NCBI GenBank assembly: GCA_027943335.1
Contig: BSBK01002797.1
Coordinates: 124,001 to 188,000, forward strand
Length of the DNA: 64,000 nucleotides
Reading direction: 5' to 3'
Source: Chamaecyparis obtusa
Lineage: Eukaryota > Streptophyta > Pinopsida > Cupressales > Cupressaceae
The first letter of the stretch is position 1. Each line of letters begins with the position of its first letter. The notes beneath the pieces were generated by a model, which was not told the origin of the DNA, did no database searches, and saw only the letters and a program-made list of their open reading frames with translations. Shown in pieces: positions 35,257-45,476 of the stretch. The position numbers were made by a program, and so were the translations under genes.

Positions 35257-36630
35257 GAAGAGTCCCTGAGTGGTGAGAATGAACCTGAACAAAGGAGGAG
35301 TTTGTTTCGCACCAGGTGCAAGTGTGAGGGTAAGTGTTGTGATGTGATTATTGATAGTGGCAGTACTAATAATTTGGTGTCAGAAGAGATGGTAACAAAG
35401 TTGAATCTCAAGAGGCAGAAAGATCCACATCCATATCGGGTTGCCTGGGTGCAGGATGACCACAAGGTCATGGTTAGTGAACAGTGCCTAGTGAAGTTCA
35501 AGATCAACGGGTATAAAGATGAGGTACTATGTGATATCATATCTATGGATGCATGTCATATGTTGTTGGGTAGACCTTGACAGTTTGACAGGTGTGCTAT
35601 ACATGATGGTTGTGCGAATACCTATTCCCTGATAAAGGATGGAGTGCGACATAAGCTAAAACCATTGAAGGAAACAGAAGAAAAGGTATGTGGTAATGCA
35701 AGAATAACTTTTGTTGATAGAGGAAATTTATCAGATGGTATGAGGCATGAGCATATGTGTTTTACCTTAATTCCAAAGGCTGGGAAAGAGGAAGTAGAAG
35801 AAGTACCTGTAGAAGTTGCAGAATTATTGAATGAGTTTCAAGATATTATGTTCGATAATGTGCCGGATGGACTACCGTCAGTAAGACAGATCAGTCATCA
35901 GATGGACTTGATTCCAGGAGCCAGTTTGCCAAATAAGGCAGCACACAGAATGACACTAGCAGAAAGTGAAGAGTTGAAGATAGATTTGAAGTTTAGTTTA
36001 TCACATTATCCATAGATTGTATATGGAAGTAGTCCAAGAAATGCATTTGAGTTGAGAAAGATAGATAAAGGAGAAATAAGTAGTGCTGAAGCTGAGGATT
36101 TTGTAGAACATTTGAAGAACATCCATGAGGAGGTGAGGAAGCATATTACCAAGATGAATGCGCAGTATAAGGCTAAGGCAGATGAGAAAAGGAGGCATAA
36201 AGAATTTCAAGTTGGAGATAAAGTCATGGTTCATTTGCGGAAGGGGAGATTTCCGGTTGGTACATATAACAAGTTGAAAATGAAGAAGTTTGGGCCATGT
36301 AAGATACTGAAGAAGCATGATTCAAAAAATGAATATGAGGTCGAGTTGCCTGCTGAGCTGAATATTTCACCAATATTTAGTGTTTAAAATCTAACAGAGT
36401 ATCATGAAGGAGGTGTTGAAGACGAGGTTACAGCAGCACAGTGGAGTATTCCAGCAACCAGTTCAGATATCAAGGAGATTGAAGACATATTGGATAGTCA
36501 TGTTGGCAAAAACACAAGGAATAGGACATATGAAGAGTATTTGGTCAAATGAAAATGATGACCTATTGAAGATTCATCATGGCTAACGAAGGATGAGGTT
36601 AACCGTGTTGGTTTTCCTCTGCACACCTGA
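35257..36630 (+). pseudogene. Element D protease, truncated pol and chromodomain
   Basis: One phase throughout. Protease at about 35,302-35,580 has the active site IIDSGSTNNLV and the flap-side word MLLGRP. The N-terminal edge of reverse transcriptase follows (GLPSVRQISHQMDLIPGAS) and stops near 35,985. The frame then reads integrase C-terminal sequence (IVYGSSPRNAFEL, FQVGDKVMVHLRKGRFP, GPCKILKKH) after a stop at 36,013. Another stop at 36,385 precedes a chromodomain at about 36,465-36,615 (IEDILDSHVG, YEEYLVK, PIEDSSWLTKDEV) that has three stops in its core. The deleted part should contain the polymerase, RNase H and integrase catalytic domains. Confidence 0.88.
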
Positions 36631-36668
36631 GTCGTGACAGGGTCACTTCTCAAATTACCCCGGGTGTC

Positions 36669-37479
36669 TGATGTAGGAGCATCCTGGATGTAAGAGAAAT
36701 CTTGCATCACCCAAAAAATATTTATGTTTTCTTTTCAATAAGGGCTATCTTGTGCAGCACTGCTATTTATGGAAACTTACTATTTTTAGTAAGTTGGTCA
36801 TATGATCTCAGAATGTTTTGATTTTACAGTTGGAGGTTCATCCTAGTCATTTCAGCCTACCAGTTGAGTTTCATTGCCACATCATCAGTATTGGTGAAGT
36901 TATTGAATTTTTTGGGTACAAAATCTTTCAGGTCAATTTTGAAGGCCTTAGAGGCTCCGAATCGTGATCAACCCCCGGCTGACTAGCGCTAGCGTGTGTC
37001 AGGCACTGTAGATCTTGTCATGGCATTTCCGAAAAATAGTTACAATAGAAAAATGAAGTTATGGTTAAAAAGTTATGGCCTCTGGAAGTTGGGTTACCTA
37101 AAATCATATTTTGTATTTCTTTTGAGCCGACCCTATTGTAATAATTGTGAAAAATAAATAATTCTATGTTTTGTCGGCCTAAAGGGCTAAATTTCTAGAA
37201 CCTTCTCGGGCGATAGAAATTGTCTATATAAAGAAGGCCCGTAGTATTGTCCTAGGCAGTTCGGAGCAGTTCAGAGTAGTTCTGGGTAATCATTTGAGGC
37301 TTTGTCCCTTAGAATATTGTAAGGAAGATGCCCATGTGGCTTTGCATATTGTAATTCTGAAAGTTTGTAATTCCACATTTGTGGAGATAATAAGAAGCCC
37401 ATTTTCTATTCTTGCATATTGTTGTTGTTTCTCTGTTTTTATTATGTGTTTGTGGTATTAAGGGGAGCACCCTTCATCA
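36669..37479 (+). repeat. 3' LTR of element D
   Basis: Starts TGATGTAGGAGC and ends CACCCTTCATCA. No clear polypurine tract lies before it; the preceding bases are CTCAAATTACCCCGGGTGTC, so the tract may have been lost or lies slightly upstream. Confidence 0.94.
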
Positions 37480-37484
37480 GGTGG

Positions 37485-39060
37485 TAGATTTATGATTTAA
37501 ATATTTGGCAAAGTACACTGGTTAAGACTTGTGGTAATAATTATTTAATTAACCTACTAGATTTCCTTGGATTTGATATTTGGTTTGAAGACATTTCAAG
37601 CCACCTCACTATATAGATGGCAAACTGTTCGCACAAGCGGGATGCCTTTTTGAATGGGCAAGAAGATGGTGGCATTACTTGTAATAAAGGAATTGATTAT
37701 TACCATCTTTTATTATGGGATATTGTGCTAGTTTATCTAGATGATTTTGTTGTTGGGTTTCCTCTGCACTATATTCTCATTGCTCAAAATTATCAAACTA
37801 TTTCAACTATCACTGTAATTTTGGCTTTGAACACCATGGATGGAGATTGGGTTCATGTTGAACCTAACAAGCATGATGACTACAAGAATAATGTTGTTGT
37901 CTAGTTTGTGTGCAAGGAGGGGGAATTGACTAGTTCATCAAAAATATGTCTGGGTTCGATGAGATCATGTCCAAGTAGATTTTTTCCTCCTAGTCTGAAA
38001 GAAGGGTCACCATGGAGATCATTACCTTTGAGGTGAACAAAGATGTAGTCGCAAGCAACCGAGCTTTCAATTGAAGGAAGGAAGTGGAAAAAGACGAGAA
38101 AGATCACATATGTTACAAGTCTAAATCAATTTTTTCATGGGAAGGAGCAACCTATCAAGTGTAAAGGAAGATTTGACCGTGAAAAACTCTCGCCACCATG
38201 GGATCTAGTATGTGTTGTTGTTATGAAATATTTTACACTAGAAGGTATTTTTGGGATATATTGCTACTACCATTTTCCATTCCTAAACCACCTTAGGAAT
38301 CGTGACCTCTACTAGTGTTTTAGCCACCCCGCGACCTAGCAAAAAGTTATGTGTAAAGAAACCTAGCCTCAAAGCTCCCCTAGGACTTCTGAATACCTCC
38401 CCCACTATTGAGTCGGTTGAAATACCCAAAGAAAAAAGTGAAGTAACCCCATTACGGATGTCAAAGACAAAATTCCTAAAAAGGCCAAGTTTAACATCCT
38501 ATAGATTGACTCTGACATTGAGATCATTGAAGAAACGAGCACCTCGCGTCGTTTTGTAAGACTGGCAACTAAGACTACAAATAAGGGTACAAATATGAAC
38601 CTGAAGAATCAATATTTGATGAATTAGAGGAAACAAAAAGTAAGGGAGGGGAGGAGAAAACCCCAGATAGGGAGGCCCTTTTTGCCAATGCCAGGAGCTC
38701 ATTCCATGTGTCTGAAAACTTAAAAAATGACTCTATTGAACCTATTCTTGAACCTAATACTAAGGTTAATTCTTTGTCCCCCACTCGCAATAAGAAAAAA
38801 ACTAATGTGGAGGAATGTAGTGTGAAAGGGGATGCCTGAGGAAAGATTGAAAGAATTAAAAAAGACATTGTTGGTATTGTTAAAAGGTTGCAAGAGGTTG
38901 CCTGTGACATTGTCGGTATTGATAAAAGGATGCATGAGGTTGCCCGTTTTGCTCTCAAAGTGATGCATAGTTTGACAACTACTTTATGTTTGCTGCAAGA
39001 GAAGGTGCATGGAGGGAAGACTAGCAAGGAGGGCAATTTCAAGTTCTTGACTAAATATTG
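37485..39060 (+). pseudogene. Unrecognised three-part protein, copy 2, main part
   Basis: Continuation of 33,068-33,166 after element D. The N-terminal domain (VGFPLHYILIAQNYQTIST, FLNGQEDGGITCNKG) spans to about 38,300, then a Lys/Pro/Ser linker to about 38,830 and a coiled-coil tail at about 38,850-39,045 (KKDIVGIVKRLQEV, DKRMHEVARFALKVMH). Unlike copy 1, the tail is not cut by a fold-back. Stops and frameshifts are spread throughout. No function is assigned. Confidence 0.6.
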
Positions 39061-40411
39061 AGCTTAGATTCTGTTATCCAAGCCTAGAACTTGAAAGAGG
39101 ACATAAAATGTTGGCCTCTGGTCTTTTGTGCTTTTTGGCTTTCTATGGCCTGTTTGGCCTATCTTTAAAGAAGTTTGCTAGTAGCCTTAGGTTTTCTATT
39201 AGAGACTCTATTTGAAATAGCCTTGTGTGGCTTAGTGTAAAAACTTCTAATATTGTTTATGGTCGTAGTGGTTTAGTTAGTATACCTTTTTAGATTGTTG
39301 CTCGTTTTGTCACTATTACACTAGTTAATTTTTTAAAGAGGGAAGTTGTGGTGACTGTGTCCTTTTGGTTTGTTTTGCTACTAATATGCTGATAATGATT
39401 ATCTGTTGACAATGCCCTTCATACTTTGTATTATGGGACAACACCCTAGTTTATACTACTTCTAATATCAAAACCTAAAACTCCAACCTTTTTACCTATA
39501 GTCAAACTTCAAACATTTGTCAAGGGGACCTTGGTCTATTGGTAAAGTTGAATGAATCGCAATGAGCCCCATAGGAATCAAGTCTGGCTGAATGCAAGAC
39601 TCTAACATCATAAAGAATGAGGTCTAGATTGTGCTCTAGACAAATTTGACAGAATAGATACCCTCACTCTATCAAATAGTTAAAAACAATTTTGTATAAC
39701 TAAAAATAAACCTTTTACGACATGATTGTAATTTTTCTATTTGTGAACCAATCAACTTTCAAAGAAAACCAAATGCCACTTAACCAATAAAACTTTAGAA
39801 CTTGTTAAAAAAGAAGAAAATTTCTCGAAACAAGTGATTGAGTAGATAAGGTCGACACCGCCGTTGTTCTTTATCGGGCCCACGATTGCTTTTAAAATTT
39901 TAAAATAAGAGAAAAATCGAAAACGATCTCGTTTGGAACGAACTCATCTAGACAAACTAAACCCTGAGGGACAAACCCCCTGAAATTATCCACATCTGTG
40001 AGACTACAGTTTGACTCATCATGCATTTCAATCCAGAATAAACACACATTTCTCATAAAACTTCAGAATCCGTATGTCCATGAATTTGGCTACTGCAAAC
40101 GCCAAATCAAAATACAAACCCTAGACAAAACAAAATTTCATATTCCTAACCAGAAACAAGATTTCCTATTCCTTTAACCGGAAACAAAACCAGATCAACG
40201 CAGGGCTCTCAAAAAACCGCCGCCGGGCCAACATCTTGTACAGAACGGCGCGACGGAGTAGACGCTGCAAAAAACTGGCTCCAACGCCTGGGAAGAGATC
40301 CATCCGCTATCATTTCGTCCATAATCTTCGCAATAAACAGAGCGTACTCCTGCATCAGCTCCGCCATTACTGCAAACATAGTCATCCTCACGAGTCAGAC
40401 TATTTTTCGGA
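39061..40411. other. Noncoding end of duplication copy 2
   Basis: No supported gene. 39,061-39,960 matches 27,179-28,100. The PIF-like element of copy 1 is absent at about 39,960, where the join reads CCCTGAGGGACAAA. The part at 40,195-40,400 is a GC-rich patch with several CG dinucleotides, where a 60-codon minus-strand frame (40,209-40,391) is open; copy 1 has stops in the same place. Confidence 0.6.
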
Positions 40412-40752
40412 TTTCTGTAACTCTCAAAGACTTCAGCTTTCACTCACAATCGAAATCTTAGGGATTTTTCTTCCGATTTCTGTAACTCTCAAAGATTCTG
40501 CTTTCACTCACAATCGAAATCTTACGGATTTCTCTGTAACTCTCAGAAATTCAGCTTTCACTCACAATCGAAATCTTACAGATTTCTCTGTAACTCAAAG
40601 ATTCAGCTTTCACTCACAATCAAAATCCTACGGATTTCTCTGTAACTCTCAAAGATTCTGCTTTCACTCACAATCGAAAACATAGAAATCTTTCTTCGGA
40701 TTTCTGTAACTCTCAAAGATTTCAGTTCTCACTCACAATCGAAACTTTAGGG
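40412..40752. repeat. Minisatellite, about 6-7 units of about 51 bp (copy 2)
   Basis: Unit form: TGTAACTCTCAAAGATTC, then CTTTCACTCACAATCGAAA, then TCTTACGGATTTC. Copy 1 has about three. The plus-strand frame at 40,236-40,685 is only the repeat read through (AFTHNRNLTDFSVT repeated). Confidence 0.88.
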
Positions 40753-43700
40753 TTTGAAGGTCCTATTTAAGCAATAGCAGAACGCTGGTTTTTTTTATAA
40801 ACGGTGGAATCCGTGCCACTTGTTTGGTGTGCCTCTTCAGAATTCATAATTGCCATTTTTCTTTTTCTTTTTTGCACAGATCGGCTGTTGTGCGGATTTG
40901 CATGACAAGTGAACGATGGGACTTTTTTTCATATTTTACGTGTCTTTTGTCTTTTTCTTCAACGAGGATGGGATTTTGATGGACCCCAGTGGCGACATCT
41001 TTCTAGCGGCTTCGGTTCTGATACTTATATTCGGTGTATAGTATTTTTTTAATATATTTTTTTTAGTACAAAGTTGTTGCTAACAAGGTAGCATTCAAGA
41101 TTGGTTTGGTTCTTATCCCATTAGGTAATCTATGTGCCAAAAACTTTTTAATTTGTGTCATTATTAATGTATATTTAATGATATCCTTACTTCATTAAAA
41201 TTGATTAGGTGGTAGGTAGAATTATTATAATAATATTAAAAAAATTAAATTATTTTAGGTTGAGTTTTATATTTAGGTGGTAGATAGAATTATTATAATA
41301 GTATTAAAAAATTAGATTATTTTAGGTTACGTTTTATATTTAGGTATTGCAAGTTCTAATTTATTAGATATAGTTTACATTAGTGTGTTTTCAACATTTT
41401 TTTGGGTAGGGGTTTGATTGGTATCACAGCAAGTTAAAGATTCAACTCTTTTTTGAAGCAAATCTTTTTGTAATTCTACAAACGTTCTTATACAAAAACA
41501 ACTTCAATCTATAAGTGAATATATTGGTAGAGGTAACATAGGAAATGATCAAGTTATATTACTCAAACTAATCAACATGACATGACCCTATTTGTAATAA
41601 CAAATCTCTCAACATAACTCGCTCACATCCTCTTGGTCTTCAACTCATATTCTAATGCCCTAATTCTAACCACCTATCATTGTGCTTTATTTAGTACATT
41701 GAATTGCCACCCTTCAAAAATAGATAAGTACCTTAGCCCTCTTCAGTTAATTAGTTCTTTCTCTACATTTAATTAAGTGTTAGACTATATTTGATCTTCA
41801 ATTAGATCAAAGATTTGCGTAGGAGATAGATAGTATTCTATCATAAAAGCACCTTATATTCACACAACAATATAAGATTTGATTTTCATCTACATACTTT
41901 GTGGCTACCATAGTAATTTGAACTTGCCTTATGTGTCATGGTATGTTGATCTACTTTTATGTCATCCAACTTATACTTTGTAGGGGTTAGTTTTAATCTA
42001 TATTGTCGTATATGTGATGATCCTATTTACACTACAAGGCACTCATGCATCTATGTGAGGCACATACATTCAAATTTTATATCTCCAACTTTGTGTCATG
42101 ATTTATTTTAAACCAAACATCTTACATATATTTTTTTCCAGGCCATGTGTCTATTCCAACTTCACATCACCTTACATGTTATGGCACAATGTCTGGACAA
42201 CCTTTACATTTTATTATAGTCGTGTCTCTCATATTATTATTAATGATGATTTGTTTTTGTATGTCCAACAAATAAAGAGGTGTCATCCAAGAATCTAATA
42301 TTATATCCTTTTGTGCTCATTTACCTTTTACCATATATTTATGTATGTGTACATAAGAGAAGACTCAATTTTTCTTAGTTTGACTCAATTTGAGGTGTTC
42401 AACCATGTAGCAGCTTCCTCCTACAAGTCGATCTCCTAAACTTAGTCCAAAAGGCTTCTAAGTCCTTATAGGTCTTCCAACTCACATTTCAGGGCTTAAA
42501 TTTTAAACTTTCCTCACAAGTGGTCAAAAAGATTATATTTCCTGATAGCCTTTTCTAAGTTACAAAGGATTCCAAAACCCTTATGTCTCCAAGCTCTTCA
42601 TACAACCCTTTCCTATCTTTTAGCCTTATTTTTAGGCCTAATTAGGCCTCACTGATTTTCAATGATAGATTGATGGTTTCACCTCTTGAAAAATTGATCA
42701 AGAGATCTCCTTCACAAGATAGAGTCTTTGATAATCATAGAATAGATTTCTGGAGCTGGATTGGCATTCCCAATCCCCAAGCCCTCTCCCATTTGCTAGA
42801 TCAATAGCAAGCTCCCTAACCGGGCTAGCTCTAGCTCGCCAAGGGATTGCTCTTAAAAATATCCCCCTAAAACCTAAAGCATAAAAATACATATTTACAT
42901 AGTATTTATAGTGCTCTAACATATTCCAAGTGGTCGTACAAAACCAACCATGGGAACCTAAGTTAGAGCCATTTTTATTGCCTCTACTCTGAACAATCCA
43001 ACAAGTTGGCCTCAGAGGAGGATTTAAACTACAAAGCTTAAAAGAAGACTATTAAACCAAAGTAAAGCTCTGAAATACTAATCAAAACACATAGAATCAA
43101 CTCATGTAAAGCCTTTTCTCTAGTTCAATCCATGATCAAGGATGACCAAGCTTTCTATTCCAATCAAAGCGGGTACAGTCACAACAGGAGATGAAAATCT
43201 GAAAAGTACTCACAAAAACCAACTTCCAACCTTAGGTCTTGATAGAAACAAGCCATATTTAGGCTTAGTCAATCAAGCTTGGTTAGTTTTAGACCTGTAA
43301 CTAACTCTCACTCTTCAGACAGGCTTAAGACAAATTGTTGTCATGACAACTTAGCAAAATTGTAAAGTTGTCATGATAACTTTTACATTTTACTTGACAA
43401 CTTTGTCAAAGTTGTTCCATGAGGTCTAAAAAGACTCTCAAGACTCTTCTAAGACCACTAGGACCCTTTCTCAACTTGATTTCACTTATTTAACACATTT
43501 TCACAGTCAAACCATGTTTTTGACTGATTGCCAACATCCAATGGCATGCAAGCCATATCCCTTGAGTCCTTACTTAGTCCGATGAGACCATCACTAGGAC
43601 TTAATTCAACTACCTAAGAACCTTATTGGATCTCAAACACACTCACTATACTAAGACACAAAACCAAAAGTCCTTAAAGGATAGTGACTTGGCCAAGGTC

Positions 43701-43789
43701 ACTACAAGACAAAACTAGGTGTCTAGGAGCTAGGTTGGCCAAGAACCTAGGTGCTCCTACACTAGAGACCATGCTGACCACATAGACTA
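40753..43789. other. AT-rich spacer
   Basis: No supported gene or LTR. It contains the tandem repeat at 41,209-41,343. At 43,337-43,392 there are two near-identical palindromes (AAGTTGTCATGACAACTT type), and at 43,682-43,760 two more palindromic words around TTGGCCAAG. Frames of 66 codons (42,098) and 74 codons (42,698, minus) show no motif. Confidence 0.55.
41209..41343. repeat. Two-unit tandem repeat, 68 and 67 bp
   Basis: Each unit begins GGTGGTAG and ends GTTTTATATTTA; six to seven differences by eye. Confidence 0.9.
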
Positions 43790-43832
43790 TACAAATACCC
43801 ATATAAACTATGACAAATTCATTGGATGTATA

Positions 43833-45476
43833 ACCCAAGTTGAACCTAGAGTCAATGTCATCCACGTTAAAGGATCTGATAGTCAGTGTGTCATTACTAC
43901 CCGTAGAGGCCGGATAGCTATCGTCAATGTGAACCCAAGGCCAACACACAATGCCAAATACAACCTTATAGAACATCTTGGGAATACACCTACCCAAATC
44001 TATATCCTTGACCTTCTCTACACTTCACCCATCCATTAGGAAATCCTCAAATGAGCCCTCCATGAAGGATATGTCCCCACAAACATAAACACCATCCAGT
44101 TCGAGAACCTTGTGGGACATTTGTCAACACCATGTGCCCTTTCCTTCAAGCCATCCAACATACTAGCTGTTGCACCTAACCACAATCTCCCTCTCCACAT
44201 CATCGTTATGGTTAGAGACTTTGCCATTAAAAGGGTCATGATAGATAATGGCTTCACCCTAAACTTGTGTAGTTTGAAATTCATACAGTAGATAGGGTTC
44301 ACGAAAGTTGACATATCACATGAAGTCATCAATATCAAGGCATATGATAAATTGGAGCGTACCTCTGAAGGTACCATTATTTTTCCTTTCAAGCTAGGCC
44401 CTGCAACTCAAGACACCTGCTACCATGTTGTTGATCTTGACCTACCATTTACCATCCTCCTCAGCCGACCATGGATCCATTCCATCAAATTCATACCATC
44501 TACGTATCATTAATGAGTCAAATTTCCACATCAAGGCATTGAGATCACCATCCATTCAGACCCCCAACCCTTCGCATACTATCATACATTTGAATCATCA
44601 TTCCCTCATTCCACTCATTGTTTTGGACCTGAAATTGGCACTTATGTTGCCAGCTCTTCCCAATCCCATAGCAATCCAGAGACTATCCTCGCCTCCACTA
44701 TCTCTCCCATCAAGATCAACAACCAGGGATGTGGTGAATACAACTTAACTAATGAATTTGCAGTAGGGGCCCTACCTCTTGATCCACATACACAAGGGTA
44801 CCCAAGCCACCAAATCAAGCCTGCTGAAGTTAAGCATGAAATCAAGAAAATGGGACCTATGAATTTTGTATCCCTTGGAAATATAAACAACTTTGAAATG
44901 GACCTTGACATCAATCAGTGGTTGTACAAAGATCACCCACCACCTAACACTGAACTCCTTGTCTACTTCAAAGAGAAATATCCAACATCACACAAGTATG
45001 CCACAGAACAATGGAAATACCAAGGTAGTGGTCTAGGACCACAAGAAGGTAAAAGAAAAGATCCAATCACAACCTCAAAGAATTCAAAACATCAAGGTAT
45101 TGGCTTTAATACCCCTCGCCTACGTACACAAAAACCCAATACTGCGATTGGGAGAACTAACTTGACTAGCGTTCCCTTCTTGAATAGCCAAGATGACCTC
45201 GTAGATATCAAAGACATCCCTGAAGAGGAAGAAAAGAAATCATATCATGACATCTTCGATGATGACACCCTCCTGGATGCTTATGTCCTCCATCAACTCG
45301 CCATTAATGTCATATAACTTCCCCTCATCCACCCCGAACTCATAGACTGGGACCAACTAAGCATTACACATATCGATGAGTTCCAAAGAGCACAAAGTGC
45401 TCCTAAGGTTCATGGGAACATCAGGCCAATAGGAAGATCAACATCAGGAATCAGTTCATGTCTGCAAGCTCGACCC
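43833..45476 (+). pseudogene. Tat element protease region
   Basis: Frame with stops at about 44,037, 44,052 and others. The protease active site reads VMIDNGFTLNLCSL (near 44,235), with Asn where Ser, Thr or Asp is usual after Asp; the downstream word FTILLSRPWIHS fits the protease C-terminal strand (usually LLGRPW). The part from 44,850 to 45,317 is an open 155-codon linker leading to pol. A frameshift lies near 45,470, where the pol frame begins. Confidence 0.8.

Larger units (their letters stand above)
33167..37479 (+). mobile_element. Element D: internally deleted Ty3/gypsy element
   Basis: 4,313 bases with LTRs of 810 and 811 bases and target duplication GGTGG (33,162-33,166; 37,480-37,484); copy 1 at 25,075-25,090 shows the empty site. 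It holds gag, protease, the start of reverse transcriptase, then the end of integrase and a chromodomain. The polymerase core, RNase H and integrase catalytic core are missing. The deletion keeps the frame. It is a different family from element B: the LTRs do not match and the primer site differs. Confidence 0.93.
31299..40688 (+). repeat. Segmental duplication, copy 2
   Basis: Direct copy of 16,713-29,759, about 5.1 kb without the LTR element at 33,167-37,479. The first 1.25 kb (to about 32,555) has no gene and matches copy 1 at 16,713-17,975. It lacks the chromovirus, fold-back and PIF-like insertions of copy 1 and has an expanded minisatellite at its end. Many differences from copy 1 are transitions, several at CG sites. 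Confidence 0.9.

Noticed and set aside
40236..40685. 149-codon frame with repeated AFTHNRNLTDF; also considered as a CRISPR-like array
   Set aside because: The protein is the minisatellite read through. Units are directly adjacent with no unique spacers, so it is not CRISPR.
44425..44748. 107-codon frame
   Set aside because: Out of phase with the Tat protease-pol frame, which carries the recognisable motifs.
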